Notes: generated from the letters alone by a model not told the origin. Shown: positions 18,470-27,864, numbered from the stretch's first letter. The stretch: DNA of 64,000 bases from Streptomyces sp. TRM68416 (GCF_014596915.1 NZ_JACVWU010000014.1:1-64000); one strand, 5' to 3'. Numbers and translations: made by a program.

Positions 18470-18994
18470 ATGGACGATCTGGGAGTTGTGGACTGGCCGC
18501 CCGCGCCGATCCGGACGGAGCGGCTCGTGCTCCGTGAGGCCGAGGCCAGGGACCGTACGGCGTTCGTCGAGCTGCATGCCTCGCCGGAGGTGAACGCCTA
18601 CCTCGGTGGTCCCCGGCCGCGTGACGAGCTCGAGCGGGAGATGCCCGAGGTGCCCGCGCGGTGGCCCGGGAGTTTCGTCGTGGAACTCGACGGGGCGATG
18701 ATCGGTCAGGTCCTGCTGCGGAGGGCGACCGGGCACCGTCGCCCGGCTGCCGCGGGGAAGGCCGATCTCGGCTACCTGTTCCTGCCGCGGGCGTGGGGAT
18801 CCGGATACGCGGCCGAGGCGTGCGCGGCGGCTCTCGGCTGGCTCGACGGAGTCCTTCCCGGCGAGCCGGTGGTCCTCACCACCCAGACCGCCAACGTCGC
18901 CTCGATGCGCCTCGCGGCGAAGCTGGGTTTCGCCGAGGTGGAGCGGTTCGAGGCGTGGGGCGCCGAGCAGTGGCTCGGCATGCGCCCGAGCTGA
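18470..18994 (+). CDS. GNAT-family N-acetyltransferase (RimJ/RimL-like)
   Basis: This 174-aa protein begins PIRTERLVLREAEARDRTAF, the usual start of the Acetyltransf_3/RimJ-like group. It has LGYLFLPRAWGSGYAAEACAA, which holds the acetyl-CoA-binding loop (R/Q-x-x-G-x-G/A). The C-terminal NVASMRLAAKLGFAEVERFE is the standard GNAT beta-bulge region. The acceptor substrate is unknown. The ribosome binding site is weak. Confidence 0.85.
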   Translation: MDDLGVVDWPPAPIRTERLVLREAEARDRTAFVELHASPEVNAYLGGPRPRDELEREMPEVPARWPGSFVVELDGAMIGQVLLRRATGHRRPAAAGKADLGYLFLPRAWGSGYAAEACAAALGWLDGVLPGEPVVLTTQTANVASMRLAAKLGFAEVERFEAWGAEQWLGMRPS

Positions 18995-19220
18995 GGGAAG
19001 CGGCCGACGAGGGCAGGCGATTCGTGCTGCGACCGGCCGATCGATAGGGTGCCTGATCACGACCGCACCCGTTCGATCCACGGGCCGGTCAGGGCTCTGC
19101 CGCAGCGTGTGGCACCTCCACCGCTGCACCGCCGGCCCCTGCCCGCCCGGGCCCTGGAACACGGGGGCGATCTTCACGGCGGGGCAGTCGGGCCCCGGCC
19201 GACGGGGTCAGGAGGAACGA

Positions 19221-20717
19221 GTGGCACAGATCATCGCCGAGGTCTCACGGACGTTCAACGAGTTTCTGCTGCTGCCGAACCGGACCCGGACCGACTGCTC
19301 GCCCGCGACGGTCGAACTGCGCACACCCCTCGTCCGGCACGTCGTGGGGGAGCCGTCGGCGATCGAACTGCTCTCCCCGTTCACGTCCGCGATCATGCAG
19401 GCCGTCAGCACACCGGAACTCGCGATCGCGCTCGCCCGCAACGGCGGCCTGAGCTTCCTGCACCACAACCAGCCGATCCAGGACCAGGTCGCGGCCGTCG
19501 GCCAGGTGAAGAACTTCAAGGCCGGGTTCGTCACCAGCGACACGAACGTCCGCCCCGACGACAGCCTGGGCGCCCTGTCCGACGTCATGCGCCGCACAGG
19601 GCACAGCACCGCCGCGGTCACCCACGACGGGACCGCCACCGGCCGCCTGCTCGGCCTGGTGACCTCCCGCGACTTCCACCCCCAACGCCACGACCTGGCC
19701 GAACCGGTCAGCGGGCGCATGACCGCCATCACCGACCTCCCCCACGCCGGGCCCGACACCACGCTCTCCGAGGCCAACGCGCGGCTGTGGGACGAACGGC
19801 TGGACTGCCTGCCCGTCCTCGACGCCGAGGGCAACCTCCAGCATCTGGTGTTCCGGTCCGACTACACGGACAACAAGCGGTTCCCGAACCAACTCGTCGA
19901 CGCCGCCAAGCGCCTGCGCGTGGGCGCGGGCGTCAACACCCACGACTACCAGGAGCGCATCCCGGCGCTGGTCGAGGCGGGCGCGGACGCGCTGTGCTTC
20001 GACTCCTCCGACGGCTACAGCGACTGGCAGGCGCAGGCCCTGGCCTGGGTGAAGAAGCACTACCCCGAGATCCCGGTCGGCGGCGGCAACGTGGTCGACG
20101 GCGAGGCGTTCACCTTCCTCGCCGAGGCCGGGGCGGACTTCGTCAAGGTCGGCGTGGGCGGCGGTTCCATCTGCATCACCCGCGACCAGAAGGGCATCGG
20201 CCGGGGCCAGGCCAGCGCCGTGCTGGACGTCGCCGCGGCGAGGGAGGCCTTCCGCGAACGCACCGGAGAGCACGTGCCGATCTGCTCCGACGGCGGCCTG
20301 GTCCACGACTACCACGTGGCACTGGCGCTGGCGATGGGTGCCGACTTCGTCATGATGGGCCGGTACTTCGCCCGCTTCGACCAAGCGGCCGGCGCCAAAC
20401 TGCCCACCCGCGACGGCTTCGTGAAGGAGTACTGGGGCGAGGGCTCCCACCGCGCCCGCAACTGGCAGCGCTACGGCCAGGGCAGCCGGGGGCTGCTCTT
20501 CGAGGAAGGCGTGGACGGATACGTTCCCTACGCCGGTGACCTCGACGAAGGGCTCGCCGTGACCCTTGCCAAGCTCAGGACCACGATGGTCTCCTGCGGC
20601 TCCACCACCCTGCCGGAGTTCCGGTCCACGGCCCGGATGACCCTGGTCTCGGACCAGAGCTTCCAGGAGAGCCACGCCAACGTCACCCTGCGGGACACGC
20701 CGACGACGGTCTCCTGA
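19221..20717 (+). CDS. guaB: IMP dehydrogenase with CBS insert (KEYWGEGS-type subgroup)
   Basis: This 498-aa enzyme oxidises IMP to XMP, the committed step of GMP synthesis. The signature FVKVGVGGGSICITR carries catalytic C318. Two CBS motifs lie at residues about 95-215. The C-terminal part has MMGRYFARFDQAAGAK and VKEYWGEGSHRARNWQRYG, features of a subgroup better known from Firmicutes and some protists than of the canonical actinobacterial GuaB. The GTG at 19221 follows AGGAGG 5 bases upstream, which decides against the in-frame ATG at 19107. Streptomyces genomes normally encode other GuaB-like proteins, so this is probably an additional paralogue. A role in drug tolerance or nucleotide balance would be a guess. 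Confidence 0.82.
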   Translation: MAQIIAEVSRTFNEFLLLPNRTRTDCSPATVELRTPLVRHVVGEPSAIELLSPFTSAIMQAVSTPELAIALARNGGLSFLHHNQPIQDQVAAVGQVKNFKAGFVTSDTNVRPDDSLGALSDVMRRTGHSTAAVTHDGTATGRLLGLVTSRDFHPQRHDLAEPVSGRMTAITDLPHAGPDTTLSEANARLWDERLDCLPVLDAEGNLQHLVFRSDYTDNKRFPNQLVDAAKRLRVGAGVNTHDYQERIPALVEAGADALCFDSSDGYSDWQAQALAWVKKHYPEIPVGGGNVVDGEAFTFLAEAGADFVKVGVGGGSICITRDQKGIGRGQASAVLDVAAAREAFRERTGEHVPICSDGGLVHDYHVALALAMGADFVMMGRYFARFDQAAGAKLPTRDGFVKEYWGEGSHRARNWQRYGQGSRGLLFEEGVDGYVPYAGDLDEGLAVTLAKLRTTMVSCGSTTLPEFRSTARMTLVSDQSFQESHANVTLRDTPTTVS

Positions 20718-20731
20718 CGGCACGGCCGCGG

Positions 20732-21472
20732 TCAGGCTCGGCAGCGGAGCATCTCCAGGGGCGGGCTTGCGAAGAAGTCCGCCCAGAAGTCCTCGCCGTA
20801 CGCATGGATTCCGGCGTCCGACACATGCAGCGGGACCCACTCCAGCGCGCTGAATCCGGCCGCCCGCAGGCACTTCTCGTAGACCTCGCGGCGCGGGGCC
20901 GAGCTGACGATGGTGATCGGCCGGGGGGCGAGGAGGGCCGTGACGCGCACCCGGCGGCCCGTCTCGATCTCCCCGGCCGGCTCGCAGCGGAAGCCGTACG
21001 CCTCCAGGGATGCGCAGTCGAACGCGTAGTCGGGCTTCTGGGTCAGCACGAAGAACTCCCCGCCCGGCACCAGGTTCCGGTGGATGCTGCGGCACATCCG
21101 CTCCATCTCCGCGATGTCCTGTGCGTAGTTGAGGCACTGCACTCCGAGAGCGACATCGAAGCAGCGCTGCAGGGGCGGGAGTTCGGTCACGTCACCGACC
21201 TCGTAGCGCACGCCCAGCGGGTCACGGTGCTCCCTCTCCCGTGCGGCGGCGATCATCTCGCCGGAGATGTCGACACCGAAGACCTCCGCTGCGCCGCGCC
21301 GCTTGAACTCCCTGCTGTAGAAGCCGGTTCCGCACGCCAGGTCGAGAACCGACCTGCCGCTCACGTCCCCGACCATGCCGAGGAAGCTCGGTACCTCCCC
21401 GTAACGCATCAGCGGCAGGGACTTGAACCCCTCGAACGCCTCACCGATCTCGTCGTACTGCTGCCCGCTCAC
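20732..21472 (-). CDS. Class I SAM-dependent methyltransferase
   Basis: This 246-aa protein has the SAM-binding motif I VLDLACGTGFYSREF at residues about 48-62, the acidic FGVDIS after beta-2 and the DVTELP after beta-3. The C-terminal half (TGRRVRVTALLAPRPITIV onward) is of the ToxA/16-type found in small-molecule methyltransferases. The GTG at 21472 is preferred because AAGGGGG precedes it; an ATG at 21493 is an alternative. It converges on the IMP dehydrogenase gene. The acceptor is unknown. Confidence 0.8.
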   Translation of the reverse strand: MSGQQYDEIGEAFEGFKSLPLMRYGEVPSFLGMVGDVSGRSVLDLACGTGFYSREFKRRGAAEVFGVDISGEMIAAAREREHRDPLGVRYEVGDVTELPPLQRCFDVALGVQCLNYAQDIAEMERMCRSIHRNLVPGGEFFVLTQKPDYAFDCASLEAYGFRCEPAGEIETGRRVRVTALLAPRPITIVSSAPRREVYEKCLRAAGFSALEWVPLHVSDAGIHAYGEDFWADFFASPPLEMLRCRA

Positions 21473-21664
21473 GTGCGGCCCCCTTCTGCGCATCGTCCGT
21501 TGCGCGGCCCTATCGATCCGGCCGCGGTCGTGGCAGAGAGTCTTCCTTCGTCCCGTGCGGCATCCGTACTGGCTGATGGCACGAAGAAGGTGGCCGCCGA
21601 ACCCCTTATCGCCCAAGACCGCTCGGTCGAGAGGGCGAGTGACGGGCGTCCCGGAGCGTCGCCC

Positions 21665-22342
21665 TCACAGCTTGGCGGCGCGGTCCTGGGACTCGATCTC
21701 CGCCCAGTGGACGGTGCGGTCGCACCAGCGGTTCAGGAGGACGTGGTCGTGGCCGACGGCCAGCAGGCCGGCGCCGGTGGTGCCGCGGTATTCCTCGACG
21801 GCGGCCACCAGTGCGGCGGTGGTGGAGGCGTCGAGCATCGCGGTCATCTCGTCGCAGATCAACCAGCGGGGACGCAGGACCAGGGCGCGGGCGAGACAGG
21901 CGCGTTGGAGCTGGCCGTCGCTGACCTCGTGGGGGCGGCGGTCCAGGAGGTCGGGGGTGAGGCCGACGGCGGTGGCCAATTCCGTTGTGCGCAGCGGGAT
22001 GTCGGCGGAGCGCCCGGTCGCCCGCAGGGGCTCGGCGATCAGGTCGGCGAGCCGCAGGCGGGGGTCGGCGGAGAGGCGGGGCTGCTGGAAGACCACGCCG
22101 ACGGCCGTGCGGTGGGCGCGTGGGGCGCGGTGGCGCCAGCCGCGTACGGGTTCGCCGTCGAGGGTCACGGTTCCGGTGTCGGGGCGGTGCAGCAGGGCCG
22201 CGACCCGGGCGAGGGTGGACTTGCCGCAGCCGCTGGGACCGAGGAGGCCGACGGATTCGCCGGGGGCGACGGTGAGGGTGGCGTGGCGGACGACGGGGGC
22301 GTTCCTGTCGTATCCGGCGGTGATGTCGCGCAGTTCAAGCAC
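21665..22342 (-). CDS. nikE: Nickel ABC transporter ATP-binding protein NikE
   Basis: This 225-aa ATPase is the second of the pair that powers the NikBC channel. It has Walker A GPSGCGKST, a modified signature VSDGQLQR, Walker B WLICDEMTAMLD and switch histidine VGHDH. The GTG start overlaps the end of nikD by 8 bases. It is the last gene of a five-gene leftward operon whose order is nikA-B-C-D-E and whose promoter carries a Nur-type box, the basis for naming nickel as substrate. An oligopeptide substrate cannot be excluded from the ATPase alone. Confidence 0.83.
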   Translation of the reverse strand: MLELRDITAGYDRNAPVVRHATLTVAPGESVGLLGPSGCGKSTLARVAALLHRPDTGTVTLDGEPVRGWRHRAPRAHRTAVGVVFQQPRLSADPRLRLADLIAEPLRATGRSADIPLRTTELATAVGLTPDLLDRRPHEVSDGQLQRACLARALVLRPRWLICDEMTAMLDASTTAALVAAVEEYRGTTGAGLLAVGHDHVLLNRWCDRTVHWAEIESQDRAAKL

Positions 22343-23294
22343 GCAGGTCCTCCGTGACGTGCGGGTGGTGGCAGGCGAGGCCGTCGGTCGGCCGGGGGAG
22401 TGCGGTGCAGGTGGCGGTGGCGCGTGCGCAGCGGGGGGCGAAGGCGCAGCCGTCGGGGAGGGCGCCGAGTTCGGGCGGCATGCCGGGGATGGGAGTGAAG
22501 GCGCGGTCGGGCAGGGCCTGGAGGAGGCCGCGGCTGTAGGGGTGGCGGGGGCCCCGGGCGCCGAAGAAGGCTTCGGCGTCGGTGAGTTCGACGATCCGGC
22601 CCGCGTACATCACGGCCACCCGGTCGGCGATGCGCTCGGCGGCCGCCAGGTCGTGGGTGATGACGAGCAGGCCGCGGCTGCCGGTGTCGACGTGGCGGCG
22701 CAGTTCGTCGACGGTGTGGTCGACCAGGTCGCGGTCGAGGCCGGTGGTGGGCTCGTCGGCCAGCAGCAGGGGTGCGTCGCCGACGAGGGCGAGGGCGGTG
22801 GCGGCGCGCTGGGCGAGACCGCCGGAGAGTTCGTGCGGGTGGCGGTCGAGGTGGCCGGTGGGAAAGGCGGCGCGTTCGGCGGCGGCCTCGGCTGCCCGGC
22901 GTACCGCGGCCCGCCCTGCGGTGTCGGTCAACGCGCGGACGGTTTCCTCCAGTTGGGAGCGGACCGTGCGTACGGGGGTGAGGTGCGCGGCGGGGCTCTG
23001 CGGGATGAGGCCGATCAGCCGGCCGCGGACCGTGCGGGCGAGGGTGCGTTCGTCGGCGGTGAGCAGGTCGAGGTCGCCCACGACGGCCCGGCCCGCCGCC
23101 TGGGCGTTGGCGGGCAGCAGGCCCAGCAGGGCCGAGGCCAGGACCGACTTGCCGCAGCCGCTCTCGCCGATCAGGGCGAGGCACTCGCCGGGGGCCACGT
23201 CGAAGTGGGCGTCGGTGACGGCGGCGATCCGGCGACCGCCGGGCATGAGGAAGCGCACCGACAGCCCGCGTACGGAGAGGACTGGAGTGGTCAC
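22335..23294 (-). CDS. nikD: Nickel ABC transporter ATP-binding protein NikD
   Basis: This 319-aa ATPase has Walker A GESGCGKSV, signature LSGGLAQR, Walker B LLLADEPTTGLD and ITHDLAAAERIADRV. The C-terminus (GCAFAPRCARATATCTALP) is the oligo_HPY extension typical of Opp/Dpp/Nik ATPases. The GTG start at 23294 overlaps the nikC stop (GTGA), so translation is coupled. Confidence 0.85.
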   Translation of the reverse strand: MTTPVLSVRGLSVRFLMPGGRRIAAVTDAHFDVAPGECLALIGESGCGKSVLASALLGLLPANAQAAGRAVVGDLDLLTADERTLARTVRGRLIGLIPQSPAAHLTPVRTVRSQLEETVRALTDTAGRAAVRRAAEAAAERAAFPTGHLDRHPHELSGGLAQRAATALALVGDAPLLLADEPTTGLDRDLVDHTVDELRRHVDTGSRGLLVITHDLAAAERIADRVAVMYAGRIVELTDAEAFFGARGPRHPYSRGLLQALPDRAFTPIPGMPPELGALPDGCAFAPRCARATATCTALPRPTDGLACHHPHVTEDLRA

Positions 23295-24172
23295 AGCATG
23301 AGCTCCGATCGGCGGCGGGGATTGATCCGCTCCCGCCAGGCCCCGGCGAGCCCGGCGATGGCGAGGGTCGGCACGATGATGAACAGGCCCGGGAAGAGGG
23401 TCGGCCACCACTGCCCGGCGAGCAGTGAACCTTGGGCGCCTTGGACGAGGGTGCCCAGGCTGGCGGTGTGGGTGGGCATGCCGAGGCCGAGGAAGGACAG
23501 CGCCGACTCGTGCCACATGGCGTGCGGCACCATCAGTACGGCCGCGAGCGCGGCCTGGGGCAGCACGGCGGGCAGCAGATGCCGTACCGCCACCCGCCAC
23601 CGGGAGGCGCCCCCGGAGACGGCGGCGTCGATGAAGGGGCGCGAGCGCAGGGACAGCACCTCGGCGCGCACGATCCGGGCGGTGGAGAGCCAGTGGGTGA
23701 GCGCGACCGACACCACCACGGGCCACACGCCGGGCCGGAACATGGCCACGATGAAGATGCCCAGCAGCAGGTGCGGTACGGACGAGACGGTGTCGACGAC
23801 CCGCATGAGGGCCCGGTCGGCCCAGCCGCCCAGCGCTCCGGCGGTGGCCCCGACGGCCGTGCCGATCACGGTCGCCGCGAGCGCGGCCGCGGCCCCGACG
23901 AGCAGGGAGACGCGCAGGCCGTAGACGCAGCGCAGGAGGAGGTCGCGGCCGAGGTCGTCGGTGCCGAAGGGGTGCGACCAGCTCGGCGGGAGCAGCTTCG
24001 CGGACAGGTCGACGGCCTGCTGGTCGAGTTGGGCCAGCGGCGGTACGAGGAGGACGGCCAGCACGGTCGCGGCCACGAGCCCGGCGGAGACGCGTACGCG
24101 CAGCGCCCGCAGGGAACGGCGGCTGGTGCCGTACGAACGCCAGACGGTTCCTTGAGGGGATTCACATGTCAC
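23291..24172 (-). CDS. nikC: Nickel ABC transporter permease NikC
   Basis: This 293-aa permease of the DppC/NikC type has an N-terminal membrane anchor, then the family pattern HPFGTDDLGRDLLLRCVYGLRVSL. The EAA loop (AAVSGGASRWRVAVRHLLPA) follows. The GTG at 24172 overlaps the end of nikB by 11 bases. It forms the channel with NikB. Confidence 0.87.
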   Translation of the reverse strand: MTCESPQGTVWRSYGTSRRSLRALRVRVSAGLVAATVLAVLLVPPLAQLDQQAVDLSAKLLPPSWSHPFGTDDLGRDLLLRCVYGLRVSLLVGAAAALAATVIGTAVGATAGALGGWADRALMRVVDTVSSVPHLLLGIFIVAMFRPGVWPVVVSVALTHWLSTARIVRAEVLSLRSRPFIDAAVSGGASRWRVAVRHLLPAVLPQAALAAVLMVPHAMWHESALSFLGLGMPTHTASLGTLVQGAQGSLLAGQWWPTLFPGLFIIVPTLAIAGLAGAWRERINPRRRSELML

Positions 24173-25169
24173 TGAACTTCACCCTCGGGTCGAACAGGCC
24201 GTACAGCAGGTCGGCGAAGAGGTTGCCGAGGAGGACGGCGGCGGTGGCGAGTGTGGTGAGCGCGGCCAGGAGCGGGAAGTCGACGGCGGTGGCCGCTTCC
24301 ACGGTGGCCGCCGCGATTCCGGGCCAGCTGAAGACGCTCTCCACCAGCAGGGCGCCGGTGATGAGTTCGGGAACCCGGGAGCCGACCAGGGTGAGGACCG
24401 GCAGCAGGCCGGAGCGCAGGGCGTGGCCGAGCAGGACGGTGCGTTCGCTCGACCCCCGTGCGCGGGCGCCGCGTACGGGGTCCTCGGCCAGGGCGTCGGC
24501 GACGCCCTGACGCACGTACAGGGTGAACCACGGCAGTTGGGAGACGGCGAGCACCCCGGCCGGCAGCACGAGGTGGCGGGTGACCTGGCCGAAGGTGACC
24601 TGCTCGCTGGCCGTGTCGGTCAGCCCGCCCGCCGGGAGCACGCCGAGCTGGAGGGCGAACAGCCAGATGGCCAGCAGGGCGAGCCAGAACACCGGTGCCG
24701 CCTCCAGGGAGTAGGCGGCGGCGGTGACCGCGCGGTCGAGCGGCGATCCCGGCCGGCGGGCGGCCAGCACGCCGAGCAGCGTGCCGGTCAGTACGGCGAC
24801 GACGAACGCGACCGCGCACAACAGCGAGGACCAGAGCAGGCGTTCGCCGATCACCTCGGCCACCGGCTGCCGCAGCACGCTGGAGTGGCCGAGGTCACCG
24901 GTGACGGCGGCGGTCAGCCAGTTCCACCAGCGGGAGGGGAACGGCTGGTCCACGCCCAGGTTCTCGCGCAGCCGTGCCAGGGTCTCGGCGTCCGCGCCGA
25001 GCGCGGCCGTGCCCGCGTAGGCCTTGACGGGGTCGAAGGGGGAGGCGGCGGCGATGGCGAAGACACCGAAGGTGACGACGAGCAGGATCGGGGCGGCGAA
25101 CAGCAGCCGCCGCCCCGCGAGCCGTGCCATCGCGCCCCAGGGCAGAGATCTTCCGGGGGCGGGCGTCAC
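24162..25169 (-). CDS. nikB: Nickel ABC transporter permease NikB
   Basis: This 335-aa DppB/NikB-type permease has about six transmembrane helices and the EAA loop (GARARGSSERTVLLGHALRS). The GTG at 25169 overlaps the nikA stop (GTGA), which fits the coupling seen through the rest of the operon. A longer in-frame reading begins at 25202 inside nikA and is less likely. Confidence 0.87.
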   Translation of the reverse strand: MTPAPGRSLPWGAMARLAGRRLLFAAPILLVVTFGVFAIAAASPFDPVKAYAGTAALGADAETLARLRENLGVDQPFPSRWWNWLTAAVTGDLGHSSVLRQPVAEVIGERLLWSSLLCAVAFVVAVLTGTLLGVLAARRPGSPLDRAVTAAAYSLEAAPVFWLALLAIWLFALQLGVLPAGGLTDTASEQVTFGQVTRHLVLPAGVLAVSQLPWFTLYVRQGVADALAEDPVRGARARGSSERTVLLGHALRSGLLPVLTLVGSRVPELITGALLVESVFSWPGIAAATVEAATAVDFPLLAALTTLATAAVLLGNLFADLLYGLFDPRVKFSDM

Positions 25170-26752
25170 TTCTTCGGCCGCCAGGCTTCGAGGTTCCACC
25201 ACGGGCCGGAGGCGAAGCCGTGCTCGTGCGGCTCGACCTGGGTGGTCAGTCCGGCCCAGCGGTCGGCGAGGACGTAGACGTGGTCGATGTGGGTGAGGAA
25301 GGTGTAGCCGGGGTTCTTCACCAGTTCGCGCTGGAGGCCGGCGTAGGCGGCCTTGCGGGTCGCCTCGTCCGAGCTGCGGCGCCCGGTGTCGAGTGCCTCG
25401 TCGACGACCGGATCGTCGTAGCGGGCCATGTTGTTGAAGCCGTCACCGGCGAGCGAGGAGTGCAGCAGGGTGTAGAGGCCGAAGTCGGGGTCGCCGTTGC
25501 TGCCGAAGCCCGCCAGGACCGCGTCGTCCTTCATGCGCGGTTCGATGACCTCCCAGGTGGCGCTCTCCGCCGTCACCTCGATGCCGGCCTTCTTGGCGTC
25601 GGAGGCGTAGGCGAGGGCGTGGTCCTGGCGGACCTTGTCGCCGGAGGGGTAGAGGAGGGTGAAGGAGGCCCGCCGGCCGTCCTTGACGCGGATGCCGCCC
25701 GCGCCGGACTTCCAGCCCGCCCGGTCCAGGATCCGCCGGGCCTCGGTCAGGTCCTGCTCGCGCTCGATGCCCTTCGCGAACCACGGGTCGTTGACGGGGA
25801 GCGGCCCGTACGCGGGCCGTCCCGCGCCGTAGAGGATCTTGTCGACCATGGCCTGCCGGTCCACGGCGGCGTCCAGGGCCTGCCGGACGGCCCGGTCGCC
25901 GGTGACCTCGTTCTCCTGCGGGAGGGTGACCGCGCGGAAGTCGTAGGTCTTCGCGGCGTACGTCTTCTTCGCGCCGTCGCTCTTGAAGGTGGCGGCGAGG
26001 TTGGGCGGCAGGACAGCGCCGTCGAGGTCCCCGGAGCGCAGCCGGGTGGCGCGTACGTTGTCGTCCTCGATGACCGCCATGGTCACCTTCTTCACCTTCG
26101 GCGCGCCGCCCCAGTAGCCGGGGTTGGCCTTGAAGGTGAGCTTCTCGCCCCTGCTCCAGGAGGTGAGCACGTAGGGGCCGGTGCCGACCGGCTGGGTGTT
26201 GAAGGACCCGGTGTTGGGATCCTGCCCCTTCGCCAGGTGCTCGGGGACGACGGGCAGGACCGTGCGCCCGGCGAAGGGCGCGTAGGGGTACTTGAGGGTG
26301 AAGACGACCTTGTCGTCACCGTCGGCGCGCACCCGCTTGACGGCGTCCAGCTCGCTGCGGTGGGTGTTGTTGGTCTTCGCGTCGAGGATCGTGTCGTACG
26401 TGAACACCACGTCGGCGGAGGTCAGCGGCTCGCCGTCGCTGAACTTCACGCCGTCGCGCAGGGTGTAGGTGTAGGTCAGGCCGTCGGCGCTCACCTCGGG
26501 CAGGGCCTTCGCGAGCGCCGGCTTCAGCGTCAGGTCGGTGTCCCGGGCCAGCAGGCCGTCGAAGATCTTCGAGTTGCCGTCCTTGCCGTACCCGAGCAGC
26601 GGGCTGAGCGTGTCCGGCTCGGTGGCGACGCCGATCACGACCGAGTCGGCCGCGTCGCCGCTGCCTGTGCTGTTGCCCGGGGCCGAGCAGGCGGCGACGC
26701 CGGTGAGTAGCGCCGCCGTGGCCGCGGCTGTCCGTATCCGACGGACCGTCAT
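25166..26752 (-). CDS. nikA: Nickel ABC transporter substrate-binding lipoprotein NikA (SBP_bac_5 family)
   Basis: This 528-aa lipoprotein captures the substrate outside the membrane. The signal peptide ends TGVAAC with lipidated C22. The mature chain shows the extracellular solute-binding family 5 pattern (LKPALAKALPEVSADGLTYTYTLRDGVKFSDGEPLTSADVVFTYD). It is the first gene of the operon, with GAGG 5 bases before the ATG. A Nur-type box overlaps the predicted -35 region. That box, plus the complete A-B-C-D-E order, supports nickel import, presumably for NiSOD and urease. The protein family alone would also allow peptides. Confidence 0.82.
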   Translation of the reverse strand: MTVRRIRTAAATAALLTGVAACSAPGNSTGSGDAADSVVIGVATEPDTLSPLLGYGKDGNSKIFDGLLARDTDLTLKPALAKALPEVSADGLTYTYTLRDGVKFSDGEPLTSADVVFTYDTILDAKTNNTHRSELDAVKRVRADGDDKVVFTLKYPYAPFAGRTVLPVVPEHLAKGQDPNTGSFNTQPVGTGPYVLTSWSRGEKLTFKANPGYWGGAPKVKKVTMAVIEDDNVRATRLRSGDLDGAVLPPNLAATFKSDGAKKTYAAKTYDFRAVTLPQENEVTGDRAVRQALDAAVDRQAMVDKILYGAGRPAYGPLPVNDPWFAKGIEREQDLTEARRILDRAGWKSGAGGIRVKDGRRASFTLLYPSGDKVRQDHALAYASDAKKAGIEVTAESATWEVIEPRMKDDAVLAGFGSNGDPDFGLYTLLHSSLAGDGFNNMARYDDPVVDEALDTGRRSSDEATRKAAYAGLQRELVKNPGYTFLTHIDHVYVLADRWAGLTTQVEPHEHGFASGPWWNLEAWRPKK

Positions 26753-26786
26753 GGAACCTCACACCCTTAATGAAGATCTAAAGCTG

Positions 26787-26803
26787 TTGCATGGTAATCG
26801 CAA
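26787..26803. promoter_or_regulatory. Nur-type box and overlapping nikA promoter
   Basis: TTGCAT-GGTAA-TCGCAA matches the Streptomyces nickel regulator consensus tTGCaa-N5-ttGCAA in arm sequence and spacing, extended by G and C outside. On the minus strand the right half provides a -35 (TTGCGA), followed after 17 bases by TAGATC as -10. Nickel-loaded Nur bound here would block RNA polymerase. The consensus is recalled from work on S. coelicolor nikA and sodF. Confidence 0.72.
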
Positions 26804-26952
26804 CAAGGGGTGTCCGGGCAGGTCGGAGGGGGAGAGGCGGCGATGGTCACGTCGTCCCCGCTTCGATCCGCCGCTGCCCTGTGACCGGGCCGCCACGGCG
26901 GTCTATGCTCCGGGGCACGACGACGGCGGACTACCTCCGGAAAGAGGCACGG

Positions 26953-27816
26953 GTGACGCACTCCACCCCCGACGCCCTTCTGCGGCCCGATGACGGCGAC
27001 GCCCTCAGACAGGCGCTCCGCCAGGTCCACGACCGCTCCGGCATCCCCGTCCTGTTCGGCGGACAGGTGGAGAACGGGCTGCTGAACCTGTCGCAGCACA
27101 TCGGCGTACGGACGGCAGCGCTGCGCGGTCTCACGGTGCGCGCCGAGGCCGGGCTGGGCGGCCGGGTCCTGGCCACGGGGCGGCCGGCCGGCGTGAGTGA
27201 CTACAGGTCGGCCCGCTCGATCACGCACGACTACGACCGCCCCGTACTGGCGGAGGGGATCCGCTCCGTCGTAGCCGTCCCCGTCGTGGTGTCCGGCGGG
27301 GTGCGCGCGGTGCTCTACGGGGCCGGCCGCGGCACGGCCCCGCTCGGGGACCGGGCGGCCGACGCGGTCGCCGACGCCTCCCGGCGGCTGGCCGCCGAGC
27401 TGGCCGTCCGTGACGAGGTCGACCGCCGTCTGCGCCTGCTGAACGCCGCGCAGGGCAGCGCCGCCGACGGACACCGGGGCGTACCGCTGGAAGAGCTCCG
27501 CCAGGTCCACGCCGAGCTGCGGAGCATGGCCCAGCAGGTGTCCGACGGTGACCTGCGCGGCCGGCTGCTCGACGCGGCCGGGCGGCTGGTCGGGCCGCCC
27601 GCCGCCCCCTCGACGCCGGGGCCGGCGCTGGCGCCCCGAGAACTCGACGTCCTGGCACAGGTGGCCCTGGGCTGCAGCAACGCCGAAACCGGTCGTCGGC
27701 TGTCGCTGCTGCCCGAAACCGTCAAGTCGTATCTGCGCAGCGCGATGCGCAAGCTGGGCGCGAGCACCCGCTGGGAGGCGGTGGTCGCCGCACGCCGACG
27801 GAGTCTGCTTCCCTAG
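26953..27816 (+). CDS. GAF-domain LuxR-type transcriptional regulator
   Basis: This 287-aa protein has an N-terminal GAF-like sensor (residues about 15-155), a helical linker, and a C-terminal LuxR helix-turn-helix (LDVLAQVALGCSNAETGRRLSLLPETVKSYLRSAMRKLGA). The GTG at 26953 has GGAAAGAGG upstream; an ATG at 26905 is possible. It is divergent from nikA, but LuxR-GAF proteins of this type often regulate unlinked aromatic or lipid metabolism, so a link to nickel is not implied. Confidence 0.83.
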   Translation: MTHSTPDALLRPDDGDALRQALRQVHDRSGIPVLFGGQVENGLLNLSQHIGVRTAALRGLTVRAEAGLGGRVLATGRPAGVSDYRSARSITHDYDRPVLAEGIRSVVAVPVVVSGGVRAVLYGAGRGTAPLGDRAADAVADASRRLAAELAVRDEVDRRLRLLNAAQGSAADGHRGVPLEELRQVHAELRSMAQQVSDGDLRGRLLDAAGRLVGPPAAPSTPGPALAPRELDVLAQVALGCSNAETGRRLSLLPETVKSYLRSAMRKLGASTRWEAVVAARRRSLLP

Positions 27817-27864
27817 GCGCTCTCGTTCCCTGGGTGCTCTCGCCGCGGCCGTCCTTGCCGTGGG

